From NCBI GenBank assembly GCA_009758405.1, contig WSBC01000024.1:25463-89462 (forward strand): a DNA stretch of 64,000 bases, read 5' to 3'. Position numbers and translations under genes: made by a program. The stretch's first letter is position 1. Every line of letters begins with the position of its first letter. This DNA is from Methanobacteriota archaeon (GTDB lineage: Archaea > Thermoplasmatota > Thermoplasmata > Thermoplasmatales > ARK-15). Below are positions 1 to 9,756 of the stretch, piece after piece. The notes under the pieces were generated by a model that was not told where the DNA came from, did no database searches, and saw only the letters and a program-made list of their open reading frames with translations.

Positions 1-168
1 TCTGATCTTAAATATATGGCTGAATTCTGGGTTGAAGAGATTAAATGTGTTTCAGATAATTTGAATGCCATTCTTTATGGAGTGGTGAGTGCCAAGACAG
101 GGGAAAATGTTGAAGAAGGTTTTAAAATAATGTGTAAAAAGATAATGAAGGGAACGAACAAGGTATGA
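1..168 (+). CDS. Small GTP-binding protein, C-terminal fragment (truncated by window start)
   Basis: Open frame from base 1: SDLKYMAEFWVEEIKCVSDN...YGVVSAKTGENVEEGFKIMCKKIMKGTNKV*; 'VSAKTGENVEE' resembles the G5 SAK motif of Ras/Era-like GTPases. Confidence 0.6.
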   Translation, partial: SDLKYMAEFWVEEIKCVSDNLNAILYGVVSAKTGENVEEGFKIMCKKIMKGTNKV

Positions 169-905
169 TTTTTTCAATAAAAAACGGTAGGATATCCTTT
201 AAGAATAGGTCAATAAGAAATAATCTTTTAAACGAGGGATATAATGTAATGGGAAAAAGGGATTTTTATCTTGATCCCATCGAAGCAATTTTTCTAATGA
301 AGGAAAAGGGCGCAAAGATAGTAAGCGATGGAAAGGAAATGAATCCTGAAGATATTGAAAATATATTTAATGTTGATAAAAGATATTACGCTGTATATAG
401 TGATTTAAGAAAAAGGGGATATAAAATAAATAATCTTCTTTACCTTGAAAGGGAAGGTCTTAACGTTTATATATTTTCCCCCAGGGATGCTGTAGTTCTA
501 GAAGAACTAAAGGATTCAATTGTGGCAATAGTTGATGATGATCTAGACTGTACTTATTTTAAAATTAAGATGGAGGATATTTATGGCGAATTTGATGGAT
601 ACGATGATTATTTTATTGGTGGAAAGGGGGAGTTTAGTGATGAATACAAAAAGGAGCTGCACGATGACCTTGTGAGAAGAGGTTGTAGGGTAAAGTCAGG
701 TCTAAAATTTGGCACAGAATTTATTGCTTACACGAATAGGGAGGATGTGCATTCAAGATATATGGTAAAAATACTCAGGAATGGTATGGAATGGATAGAG
801 GTGGCTGGTCTTAGCAGGGTTGCAAATGGCGTTAAAAAGACTCTTTTACTTGCAACAAAAAACCAAGATTTCAAATACTATTCAGTTACATGGTTCAGGC
901 CCTAA
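165..905 (+). CDS. endA: tRNA-intron endonuclease, two-domain archaeal form
   Basis: C-terminal GLKFGTEFIAYTNREDVHSRYMV...RVANGVKKTLLLA matches the catalytic domain; the N-terminal half has a second endonuclease-like repeat. Confidence 0.85.
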   Translation: MIFSIKNGRISFKNRSIRNNLLNEGYNVMGKRDFYLDPIEAIFLMKEKGAKIVSDGKEMNPEDIENIFNVDKRYYAVYSDLRKRGYKINNLLYLEREGLNVYIFSPRDAVVLEELKDSIVAIVDDDLDCTYFKIKMEDIYGEFDGYDDYFIGGKGEFSDEYKKELHDDLVRRGCRVKSGLKFGTEFIAYTNREDVHSRYMVKILRNGMEWIEVAGLSRVANGVKKTLLLATKNQDFKYYSVTWFRP

Positions 906-1325
906 ACACTTTTCCATAAAATAAGCATTCCTGGACCCCCTGTAGGGAATTAAATAGTAATTTTCAAGAACCTTGATCCTTCTGTATCCAAGTGACTCAT
1001 AAAATTTTATTGCTCTGAAATTCTTTTCCCTTACCTCAAGAACAACACGCTTTTTTCCATATTTTATGCAAATATTTTCCATTTCCTTCATCAATACACT
1101 TCCTATCCCCTTCCCCTTCTCCCTTGGCATAACAGCTATTGACTCAACATGGCAGGAGCAGTCTTCAAAGAAAAATGAGATATAACCCTTTTCATCATAA
1201 AGTAGAACTATAGAGTTCATTATCATTTCCCTAATCTCATCGTCAAGGTAGGAAAATCTCCCAAACACCCTTTTCTCTATTCTTTTTATGATCTCAAAAT
1301 CATCGATACTACCCTGCCTTATCAT
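882..1325 (-). CDS. rimI: GNAT N-acetyltransferase, RimI-like
   Basis: ESIAVMPREKGKGIGSVLMKEM...LEVREKNFRAIKFYESLGY: acetyl-CoA binding and RimI-type motifs. Confidence 0.8.
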   Translation of the reverse strand: MIRQGSIDDFEIIKRIEKRVFGRFSYLDDEIREMIMNSIVLLYDEKGYISFFFEDCSCHVESIAVMPREKGKGIGSVLMKEMENICIKYGKKRVVLEVREKNFRAIKFYESLGYRRIKVLENYYLIPYRGSRNAYFMEKCLGPEPCN

Positions 1326-1410
1326 TCCATAATGTATAGAAAAATTAGGATTTATTTTTTAGGGTTAAAACTTGCAAATATTTTTAAGCTCATGATTAAT
1401 TAATAATTCT

Positions 1411-1653
1411 ATGGATAAACCCCTTGAGAATTACTGCATTTATCATAGGGAAAATATGTGCTTCTTTATAGTTTCTAAACCTACAAGATGCAGATTATGC
1501 TTCAACTTTGTTACATTTGATCAAAAGGTAAAATCAAAATATAAGATTACTAAGGATTATGCCACACTTTATGATATAATTAAGGAGGATAGGACCTTCA
1601 GGGCACTTTTCCCCCAAGAGGGAGAAAAAGTGCAAACCACACTGGGCATCTAA
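1411..1653 (+). CDS. Small Cys-containing hypothetical protein
   Basis: 80-aa ORF with paired Cys (CIYHRENMC, CRLC). Confidence 0.45.
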   Translation: MDKPLENYCIYHRENMCFFIVSKPTRCRLCFNFVTFDQKVKSKYKITKDYATLYDIIKEDRTFRALFPQEGEKVQTTLGI

Positions 1654-3158
1654 AAAATCCTTGGATATATGAATTGCCACAAAATAAGGAAAAGAACAAG
1701 CAATGAAAGTGCAATTGAAACACCATTGGCAATACTTTCATTTTTCATTACCTTATATCTTTCAAGCAATCCTGATATCATATCCTTGAGAACATAACCA
1801 CCATCCAATGGGAGGAGTGGAAGCGCATTTGTTAGTCCAAGCATGAGGTTTATCCAAAATATCCAGTAAAATATGTTTGCAATCGGCCAGAACAATATAG
1901 GGGAGAATGGAGTTAAATAAACACTCTGGAAGTATGAAGGAAATGGTGAAAGGCCTATGAAGGGTAATGTTATTATGAATATGAAACCCTGCAATATTCC
2001 ACCCGAGAATGGATTTGATAGCATGGAAATAATACCCTTTGGATCAGAAAATGTAGAATTCATGTATGCCATTGAAACTCCAAGGAAACCCTTCCCCTTG
2101 TATGATGGGCTGTTGTAATTTGGATAATAGTTTTCATAGAATTTATACTTGTCTATAAGTGTAACATTGTAATAAAGGTCCTTGCCATTGAAAATAAAAT
2201 GGAGGAAGATATTTTCACCCGCCGTTGTGTTTTCCATAAAGGAATTGAAGTATGAGTAATTCCTAATTAAGATGTTATTTATAGATATCAATACCTCTCC
2301 ATCTTTTATTCCTGCAGAGTATGCAGGACTACCTTGAAGAACATTATTTACCCATAGACCGGAAATAGAGTAAACTTGTTTTATAGAGGAGTCCCTAATT
2401 AAATTTAGGGGTACCAATTTTCCAGGGTCAATATTAATGTAATTTATACTGGAAGAGGTAACATTTATTCCATCTATTGATAGCAAAAGATCCCCTGCCT
2501 TTATTGACTGATTTCCAGAATATGTAACAAGCGCACCATTAGAAGGCGATGAAACTAAAGAGACCATTAAAATAAAAAGTACAAGAAATACAAAGGATAC
2601 AACTATGTTTGTGGAAGGCCCTGCAGAAAAAACCTTCATCCTTATTTTTCTTTTGCTTTTTGCCAACTTTTCTTCATCAGGTTCAACAAATGCTCCAATA
2701 GGAACTATAAATAGTAATATGCCCATTGATTTTATATTAATATCATTGTTTGCACTTTGTAATCCATGTGATAGTTCATGCAATACAACTGCAACAATTA
2801 TGGCTACTATGCCATATGTAATAGGTATGAACGGATTGATACCTGGAAGTCCGATTGCTGCAAGTGGTGAAGGTGCAAGTGATTTGGGCAATCCTATTAC
2901 AAGTATTGCCTCCCAAAATAAAAGCGCCATTGTAAGAACCATGAATATTAATGTGAGAACAATGGAAAATAATCCATACTTAGACCAAAATGATTTTTTG
3001 CCCCATTTTTCTATATAATCCTTCCCCCTTGTGGTACTTATCATCAGCGCAGGTCCATAAGGTCTAATTATCCTATATTTCTTTTTTGAAACATATAAAA
3101 TAATAAGAAACCAGAATAAAAAAATTAAAAGAATTATGGTAAGCCAGGGCATAATCAA
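1650..3158 (-). CDS. Site-2 protease family (M50) membrane metalloprotease with PDZ-like region
   Basis: HELSHG zinc motif, multiple TM segments, LLPLDGGYV motif near the C-terminus. Confidence 0.85.
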   Translation of the reverse strand: MIMPWLTIILLIFLFWFLIILYVSKKKYRIIRPYGPALMISTTRGKDYIEKWGKKSFWSKYGLFSIVLTLIFMVLTMALLFWEAILVIGLPKSLAPSPLAAIGLPGINPFIPITYGIVAIIVAVVLHELSHGLQSANNDINIKSMGILLFIVPIGAFVEPDEEKLAKSKRKIRMKVFSAGPSTNIVVSFVFLVLFILMVSLVSSPSNGALVTYSGNQSIKAGDLLLSIDGINVTSSSINYINIDPGKLVPLNLIRDSSIKQVYSISGLWVNNVLQGSPAYSAGIKDGEVLISINNILIRNYSYFNSFMENTTAGENIFLHFIFNGKDLYYNVTLIDKYKFYENYYPNYNSPSYKGKGFLGVSMAYMNSTFSDPKGIISMLSNPFSGGILQGFIFIITLPFIGLSPFPSYFQSVYLTPFSPILFWPIANIFYWIFWINLMLGLTNALPLLPLDGGYVLKDMISGLLERYKVMKNESIANGVSIALSLLVLFLILWQFIYPRIF

Positions 3159-3706
3159 AGATAACCTATTTTTTCAAGCTCTTTTTTGAGCTTATTAACT
3201 GCCTCTATGATCTCCTCTTCCCTCTTTGCACCTGTGCATACAACCTTTCCGGAACCAAATAATAGGAGAACTACCTTTGGTTCCTCTACCCTATATACCA
3301 GGCCGGGAAATTGTTCTGGCTCATATTCAACATTCTCAAGTCCCAGGCTCATGGCAATATCTGTAAGGTTTAAATCTACACCAAGATCATAGACAGCAAC
3401 TATGTTCTGAACAATAATTTCTGGTTTCTCATAAACATCAATACCAGCCTTCCTCAGTTTCTGTATTATTGTGTCTATTGTTTGATTTACAGCACCAATA
3501 TCCTTTGCTCCAGTGCAATTTACCTTTCCGCTCCTGAAGATTAGGACGGCAGTCTTTGGAACGTGTAGCCTGTATATAAGGCCAGGAAACTGGTCTGGTT
3601 CGTATTCCGATCCATCAAGAACAATTGCTATCCTGCTCAAATCCAGTTTATCTGCAATTGTAGTTGAGGCCACTATGTTTTCAATAGTCACCTTATCGTC
3701 ATTCAT
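3155..3706 (-). CDS. tbp: TATA-box-binding protein
   Basis: Two direct repeats (PDQFPGLIYRL...SGKVNCTGAK and PEQFPGLVYRV...SGKVVCTGAK) typical of archaeal TBP. Confidence 0.97.
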   Translation of the reverse strand: MNDDKVTIENIVASTTIADKLDLSRIAIVLDGSEYEPDQFPGLIYRLHVPKTAVLIFRSGKVNCTGAKDIGAVNQTIDTIIQKLRKAGIDVYEKPEIIVQNIVAVYDLGVDLNLTDIAMSLGLENVEYEPEQFPGLVYRVEEPKVVLLLFGSGKVVCTGAKREEEIIEAVNKLKKELEKIGYL

Positions 3707-3743
3707 AAAACTTCACCTTTAAACTTGTATTTAAATATAGTAT

Positions 3744-4427
3744 TTATATTTTGGTCTTTAACCATAACTGATAGAATAATGCACCCCCGAACCTCCTACC
3801 CTCCCTTATAAGTCTCAGCCCATTATTTTTAAACATTCTTTCAATTCTTTTCCTGCTTGGATAATCAAGATAAGTGAAAAATAGTGTGAAATATTCATGT
3901 ATAAGCCTACCCCTGGTTACAAGAATTGATGATAAAACAGGAAAAATTAGTATATAAATGAAAAAAAAGAATTGGATTATAGGATTGTCTGGTTTTCCAA
4001 TATCCACAAGCAAAAACTTTCCATTTTCATTCAAGACCCTTGATATCTCATTTGCTGCCTTTTCATGGGAGATTGCATCCCTGAATGAAAATGCACAGGT
4101 GATGAGATCAAAGGAAGAATTCCTAAAGGGCATATTCTCAAATTTTCCAAGAATCCTTTCACCCTTTACCCTGTTGATCGCTAGTAGACCTTTTGATGGG
4201 TCCATCATAAATACATTTTTTACACCTAACTTTTTAGTAACAATCTCAGCCATGTTCCCTGGTCCAGAACCAGCATCAAGATAATCATTTGCAAAGTCAA
4301 TATTTTCTAGACCCTCCTCCCTTATATATTTATCATTTCCAAGGCTCATTATACTGTTCATTTTTTCATAGTATGGCATCAGCCTCTCAAGACTCTCCTC
4401 AAGATCCTTCCATCTATAATCTTTCAT
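3744..4427 (-). CDS. SAM-dependent methyltransferase, UbiE/class I
   Basis: DYLDAGSGPGNMAEIVTKKLGVKNVFMMDPSKGLLAI and FDLITCAFSFRD motifs. Confidence 0.75.
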   Translation of the reverse strand: MKDYRWKDLEESLERLMPYYEKMNSIMSLGNDKYIREEGLENIDFANDYLDAGSGPGNMAEIVTKKLGVKNVFMMDPSKGLLAINRVKGERILGKFENMPFRNSSFDLITCAFSFRDAISHEKAANEISRVLNENGKFLLVDIGKPDNPIIQFFFFIYILIFPVLSSILVTRGRLIHEYFTLFFTYLDYPSRKRIERMFKNNGLRLIREGRRFGGALFYQLWLKTKI

Positions 4428-5344
4428 CTAAAAACTTTTCCCCCTCCGTAAATCCTAGGCATTTTTTCTTGCTGTCCAATCACATAATAGTCTTCTGTTA
4501 TTGCAATTTCCTGTTCAAGATCAAGCAAGATTATATTTGATGAAATATCGGAAACATTTGCCGGATACTTTCCCATGTTTGTATATAACTGTACCTTTGC
4601 GCCAGGATATAGTTCCTCCTTTACTGCCAGGCTTCTTTTTACCTTGATCCTGATTGAAGAGGAGGTCATAAACCTTTCATGAGATGCAAGAATTGAGCCT
4701 CTCTCCACATCCTCGGGTTCAACACCTCTGAGGGCAAGACCCACCCTTGCACCTACAGGTGCCATTTCAACATCCACATCCTGCATCTGTATGCTTCTTA
4801 TTTCTGTACTTTTTTGACCAGGAAAGATTCTAATCTCCTGATGCTTTACTATATTGCCAGATTTAACAAAGCCAAGGGCAACAGTACCTACACCCTTTAC
4901 ACTAAAGGACTGGTCTACAACTACGTAACCCTCTCCATCCGCATTCCTTTCCCCAAGACCATTTAGAAAATCCAATATGGAATCAATATTCCTGCCGGAA
5001 TAAGAGTAATTCTCCATAGGTGTATTTTTAACGAACATCCTAATCTTTTTAAGATTATCCTCTTCGCCTATGAAAATGCCTCTTTCTATATTGAAACTTT
5101 CAAGTGCAACAAGTACCTCCCCAAGATCCCTATCTATTTTTCCTACGTCTATTATTGCAGCATCTGCCACGGAGGCTGCCAGAGCAAGTGGAACGATTCT
5201 CTCAGGAAATTTTATTGGGAGAAGAAATGTAAAGACATCGTTTCCACTCTTTCTATTGTAATACCTAATATCGGTTTCAGATCCCTGCTTTGATATATTT
5301 TTTAACAAAGTTTCATCCATATACGAAATCAGGGTATGATTCAT
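4424..5344 (-). CDS. EF-1A/SelB-like protein with degenerate G domain
   Basis: C-terminal half resembles EF-Tu domains 2/3 (FSVKGVGTVALGFVKSG...GARVGLALRGVEPEDVERGSIL); no GxxxxGKS/T P-loop in the N-terminus. Confidence 0.7.
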   Translation of the reverse strand: MNHTLISYMDETLLKNISKQGSETDIRYYNRKSGNDVFTFLLPIKFPERIVPLALAASVADAAIIDVGKIDRDLGEVLVALESFNIERGIFIGEEDNLKKIRMFVKNTPMENYSYSGRNIDSILDFLNGLGERNADGEGYVVVDQSFSVKGVGTVALGFVKSGNIVKHQEIRIFPGQKSTEIRSIQMQDVDVEMAPVGARVGLALRGVEPEDVERGSILASHERFMTSSSIRIKVKRSLAVKEELYPGAKVQLYTNMGKYPANVSDISSNIILLDLEQEIAITEDYYVIGQQEKMPRIYGGGKVFR

Positions 5345-5415
5345 AAGCTACACCTTAAATCAAAATCTCATTTATACTAATTAACTTTTTGAATTAGTAT
5401 TCATTATCATTATAC

Positions 5416-6159
5416 ATGGCTTGCGGTAAGATTTTAACAACTTGGAGTATAGGAGGGATGTACTGGATTAAGATTATTTTTTCTATCGCATTTTACATTT
5501 TAGGAATAATATTAATTGTAGCATCACATTTTTCCATATTTGGTTTTTTGGTTGGATTTCTATTAATAACATTGGGAATAATATATGGCTCATTTTTACC
5601 TCGCCGCGGTACACCAGGTAAAGACACAATATATGCTAAATTGTTTGAAAATTGCTATTTAGGCTATTCTGCTCCCCTTGGCCTACCTGATGTATCTATA
5701 GATTTTTCAAAAAATCCAAAATTGCTTGTTATAAGGTATGCATACTATTTTTCTCCTGGCCTCTTCAGGGCACTGGATCTTCCTTGGCAGGGATGGAACA
5801 TATTATTTATAGAAGGTAAAGGTATTGCATGGGGTCCCAATTTCTCAATAGTAAATTATATAAGGAGGGATCATGTGTTTATGGGGTCGGTTATAAAAAG
5901 GTTTAGAGAACTAAATCTAGAAGTTGAATATGTCACACTTGATCCCCAATATATGGATATATTTGTTGAAGAAATGAAAAGGGTAGCTCCTTCTCAAATG
6001 AGCTTAAAAGAAATGATTAGGGAAATAGGTTTGTTAGAGGATGGTACTTTTGCATCAAAAAGGCCTGAAAAAATTTATGAACCTCCTCAAAATCTTCAAA
6101 GGGCTAATGTGAACCAAAGATACGAGGATCTCCTTCCAGGGATACTCTCAAAATATTAG
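5416..6159 (+). CDS. Hypothetical membrane protein
   Basis: 247-aa ORF with two N-terminal hydrophobic segments; abuts tRNA-Thr. Confidence 0.6.
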   Translation: MACGKILTTWSIGGMYWIKIIFSIAFYILGIILIVASHFSIFGFLVGFLLITLGIIYGSFLPRRGTPGKDTIYAKLFENCYLGYSAPLGLPDVSIDFSKNPKLLVIRYAYYFSPGLFRALDLPWQGWNILFIEGKGIAWGPNFSIVNYIRRDHVFMGSVIKRFRELNLEVEYVTLDPQYMDIFVEEMKRVAPSQMSLKEMIREIGLLEDGTFASKRPEKIYEPPQNLQRANVNQRYEDLLPGILSKY

Positions 6160-6231
6160 CCACCGTAGCTCAGTAGGTAGAGCGGCTGATTCGTAATCAG
6201 CAGGTCGGGGGTTCGAAACCCTCCGGTGGCT
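6159..6231 (+). tRNA. tRNA-Thr (anticodon CGT)
   Basis: Cloverleaf gccaccg...gctga-ttCGTaa-tcagc...gggggttcgaaaccctc-cggtggc-t. Confidence 0.95.
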
Positions 6232-6292
6232 CTTCATTGAATAGATTATTAAAAAAGATATTTTTAAATAGTTTTAGAAATTCTTTCTATTT

Positions 6293-6901
6293 ATGATTGT
6301 GAAGGGCAACATTGAAATTATAGAAGGAACTATGTGTAATGTATATGTGTTTAAATTGAACGATAAGATTATTCAGGTGGATGCAGGAATGAAGGGAAGC
6401 GCGAAAAAAATAATTGATTATTACCAAAAAAGGAATCTAAGGCCTGATGTTGTATTAATCACACATTACCATATCGACCATATAGGATCTCTGGGAATAA
6501 TAAAGGAGAAATACAATCCTGAAATATATGCGAATAAATTGGAGATACCTGTTATAGAGGGTAAATCAAGTATGGGAAGGCCTAAATCCCTTGGGGCTAG
6601 AATAATGTTCTCATTCATGAAGCCAGATAAAGTAAGTGGCATTAAGCCCTTAGAGGACCTGAAGATTGAAGGCCTTAAGATTTTAGAAACACCAGGGCAC
6701 ACACCAGGAAGTACATCATTCATTGTTGAAAAGGAGAACTCTGTTTTTATAGGAGATGCAGCATCAAGTGTTAATGGAACCTTGCAAATAAACGAGAAAT
6801 ACACAATGGATATGGAAAAAGCAAAGGAATCTCTTAATAAGATAAGATCACTTAGCCCAATACTTGTACTGCCTGGCCACGGTGAGCCTCTTCAGATCTA
6901 G
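6293..6901 (+). CDS. Metallo-beta-lactamase fold hydrolase
   Basis: THYHIDHIGS, ETPGHTPGS, GDAASS and LPGHGEP motifs. Confidence 0.9.
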   Translation: MIVKGNIEIIEGTMCNVYVFKLNDKIIQVDAGMKGSAKKIIDYYQKRNLRPDVVLITHYHIDHIGSLGIIKEKYNPEIYANKLEIPVIEGKSSMGRPKSLGARIMFSFMKPDKVSGIKPLEDLKIEGLKILETPGHTPGSTSFIVEKENSVFIGDAASSVNGTLQINEKYTMDMEKAKESLNKIRSLSPILVLPGHGEPLQI

Positions 6902-7914
6902 ATATTTTTTATCCCGTGGCCAGTAAGTATAATCAAATTTTCCCCATTATATTTTTTCTTTTTCAGAGCAGCATAGGCGGTGGCCGAGCTATATTCAACA
7001 GATATACCCTTTTTTAATAGTTCCTTCCTTGCCTCAATAATCTCATCTTCTTTTACTATTGTGCATTCATTGTTTCTCATTATACTGAGCATCTCATCCA
7101 GCAGCAGGGGCGATGTACTTATTAATGCATCCGCTACAGAAGTAATTTTTTCAGGTGGAATATATTTTTCATTTCTAAGTGCATGGCACAAGGGAGAAAC
7201 TTGTTCAGTTTGAACTGCAACAAATATTGGCATTTTCTCAATTAAATTATTTTTGTAAAGATGTAAAAAACCATAATAAACACCAAGCAGCAATGTACCA
7301 GCAGAAACAGGAATAAAAATCCTATCTGGAAAACTATTTTTCATATCCCTAAAAATCTCATAGGAAATCATTCTCATTCCATCCCTGAACTCTGGATTTA
7401 TCACGTGGCTGGCAAAGTACCCTTCAGCATTCATTGCCTCCCTTGCCACATCACTCCTTGAACCACTTATCCTGTGTATTTTTGCGCCATAGGATTCTAT
7501 TTGCTTTATTTTGAATTCGTTTGCCTTTTCTGGAACATAGATATGTACCTCCAATCCTGCCCTTGCTCCATAGGCAGCAATTGATGCTCCAGCATTTCCA
7601 GATGAATCCTCATTTATTCTTTTTATTTTATTTTTATCAAGATAGCTCTTCAGAGATGATATAAGTGTAACAGCACCCCTATCCTTGTATGAAAGTGTTG
7701 GTGATATATGCTCCATTTTAAAAATAGCATCATCATATAAGAGTGGCGTATTTCCCTCACCTAGGCTCACCCATTCATCAATGTAAGGAAAATTCTTCCT
7801 AAGATCGGAATGGAATTCCTCCTCAAAAAAAGGCTTGAACAAGCCTCCACACCTACTACAAAAAAGTTCATGATCCCTCCTTTCTTCACCACATCTGTTG
7901 CATATAAATTTCAT
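6898..7914 (-). CDS. thrC: Threonine synthase (start chosen at MKFICNRCGEE; listed ORF runs further upstream)
   Basis: N-terminal zinc-ribbon CNRCGEE/CSRCGG, SLGEGNTPLL, SYKDRGA, SSGNAGASIAAYGARAG PLP-enzyme motifs. Confidence 0.88.
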   Translation of the reverse strand: MKFICNRCGEERRDHELFCSRCGGLFKPFFEEEFHSDLRKNFPYIDEWVSLGEGNTPLLYDDAIFKMEHISPTLSYKDRGAVTLISSLKSYLDKNKIKRINEDSSGNAGASIAAYGARAGLEVHIYVPEKANEFKIKQIESYGAKIHRISGSRSDVAREAMNAEGYFASHVINPEFRDGMRMISYEIFRDMKNSFPDRIFIPVSAGTLLLGVYYGFLHLYKNNLIEKMPIFVAVQTEQVSPLCHALRNEKYIPPEKITSVADALISTSPLLLDEMLSIMRNNECTIVKEDEIIEARKELLKKGISVEYSSATAYAALKKKKYNGENLIILTGHGIKNI

Positions 7915-8026
7915 AATTTTTAATATATCAATGGTAAAAAAAAATTTACTGGAAAAGTATTTATATAATTTAAGTATATTCACGAAAAGATCATTTGAAT
8001 GTTTAAATAAAAAGGTAGGTGTAATA

Positions 8027-8410
8027 ATGACATTCTGGCAAGGTAGATCAAATAGGAAAATGACCGGTGGTAAATATAGGCAATTTAGGCATAAGAGGAG
8101 ATACGAGCTTGGGAGTGATCCCGTGCTCACCAGACTAGGGGAAGAGAGGAAAAAGATTGAGAGAACATTTGGTGGTCATTATAAGATAAAAATTTTATCA
8201 ACTAATATGGTAAATGTATATGATCCAGAGGCAAAGGTAATAAAAAGGGCAAAGATAATTACAGTGAAAGAGAATAGGGCTGATCCACATTACATCCAAA
8301 GGAACATAATAAATAAGGGTGCAGTAGTACTTACAGAACTGGGCATGGTAAGGATAACATCCAGGCCCGGTCAGGATGGTGTCCTGAACGGCGTTTTGAT
8401 AGGGAAATGA
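8027..8410 (+). CDS. rps8e: 30S ribosomal protein S8e (start reassigned to MTFWQGRSNRK)
   Basis: MTFWQGRSNRKMTGGKYRQFRHKRRYELGSDP...TSRPGQDGVLNGVLIGK. Confidence 0.95.
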   Translation: MTFWQGRSNRKMTGGKYRQFRHKRRYELGSDPVLTRLGEERKKIERTFGGHYKIKILSTNMVNVYDPEAKVIKRAKIITVKENRADPHYIQRNIINKGAVVLTELGMVRITSRPGQDGVLNGVLIGK

Positions 8411-8661
8411 TAATTTATACATCCTATTTTAAAAAAACACTTTCTAGGAAAATGGGTAGGAAGGTGCCCAAGTCACTTGCATCTGATGCCACACCCGAAA
8501 AGGTTGAGATGGCATTGAAGAAATTGAACATTAAGTATGAGATTCAGGATAAAAAATATCCAAAGCACTGGTATGATGATAAAATCAGATTTTATATAGA
8601 AACAGAAAAAAATAAAAGCTATCTATTAAAGGAGATAGCTAAAACAATAAAAACAATTTAA
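8407..8661 (+). CDS. srp19: Signal recognition particle 19 kDa protein
   Basis: KTLSRKMGRKVPKSLASDATPEKVEMALKKL...KHWYDDKIRFYIE; overlaps the rps8e stop. Confidence 0.85.
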   Translation: MIIYTSYFKKTLSRKMGRKVPKSLASDATPEKVEMALKKLNIKYEIQDKKYPKHWYDDKIRFYIETEKNKSYLLKEIAKTIKTI

Positions 8662-9084
8662 TTAAAACCTTCTCTTAAAGTCTCTTCTTCCACCACGATT
8701 AAATGGTCTCCTTTCAGACCTGAACTCTTGCTGGTGCTCCTGGGCACTGAGGTCATTCTCTGTGTTAACATTCTCAACTGTTTCCTCGCTCTTTTTAATA
8801 GAGCCATATTTGCCCACGTTAAGTCTCATATGCCCTCTTACCAGCGTCACATATCCATTGTCTATGTATAGTGTATCGCCCTGGGTAATATCGTTTGACT
8901 GCTCCCCCCAAAGGGTAAGTGTTATCAATCCTGTCTCGTCTCCTATTACCACTTCTGTCAATTTCCTGGATTCTCCATATCTTGTCTGAATTTCCTTCGT
9001 TTCTCCAATGCTGGTCACTTTTCCCAAAACATTAACCCTTTTTGATTCAGGGCTAAGGTCTTTTATTTTCGTTACGTTTTCCAT
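8662..9084 (-). CDS. OB-fold single-strand nucleic-acid-binding protein (start chosen at MENVTKIKDL)
   Basis: OB-fold core VNVLGKVTSIGETKEIQTRYGESRKLTEVVIGDETGLITLTLWGEQ; Arg/Gly-rich tail. Confidence 0.8.
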   Translation of the reverse strand: MENVTKIKDLSPESKRVNVLGKVTSIGETKEIQTRYGESRKLTEVVIGDETGLITLTLWGEQSNDITQGDTLYIDNGYVTLVRGHMRLNVGKYGSIKKSEETVENVNTENDLSAQEHQQEFRSERRPFNRGGRRDFKRRF

Positions 9085-9190
9085 ACTTTCTTCCTTCTTT
9101 TTTCTTTCTTTGAACGGTTTTACTCCTTGTCCATCGGAAAAGAGCCTTCCGTTCACTCAGAACAATAGATTATCATATTTAAACATTTCC

Positions 9191-9370
9191 CTATTCCTTT
9201 GGTATTTGTTTCTTAGGCCTGCTACAAACTGCCTGAAGGTCCCCATCATAAAAAATCTCCCTATCAGGATGCTTTTTCCTGAGCTCCTCCATAAATTTAT
9301 AGACCTCCTCAACTGTAATATCAGGGTTATCCTTAAGCCTCAAATGGACTGTCTTTTCATCCTGATTCAT
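9191..9370 (-). CDS. Small hypothetical protein, 59 aa (absent from the supplied ORF track)
   Basis: My translation: MNQDEKTVHLRLKDNPDITVEEVYKFMEELRKKHPDREIFYDGDLQAVCSRPKKQIPKE*. Confidence 0.6.
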   Translation of the reverse strand: MNQDEKTVHLRLKDNPDITVEEVYKFMEELRKKHPDREIFYDGDLQAVCSRPKKQIPKE

Positions 9371-9756
9371 TTAATTAAAGTATTCTTATTTACTATAAAA
9401 ATCTTTTTTGTTTTGTGTCGAATAATTTTTTTTAAAAAAGATTTATTATGTTTTTTATTTATTTTATAGACGCTACATCTAAAACTTCATTATTACTCTC
9501 TGTAATCGATTCTAATCATCGATCTGATCAATCATTAAATTTATTTTAATTAAAGCACCTCTTAAATTTCCTTTATTAATTCAATTTATAATCTATTAAT
9601 TTTAATATAAATTATTATATTTATTTTTTTAATTATCCTTTAGCCAATCACGATAAAAAATCTTATTAAAAACTAGTTTTTTGAATATTAAATTTAGTGA
9701 ATCATAGATGGCTAGTATTATGAAAATTTTATAAGGCTTTTTTTTTATAGGTAATT

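Noticed and set aside
2605-3018. 137-aa plus-strand ORF opposite the M50 protease gene
   Set aside because: Antisense to a gene with clear HELSHG motif and TM pattern; no independent coding evidence.
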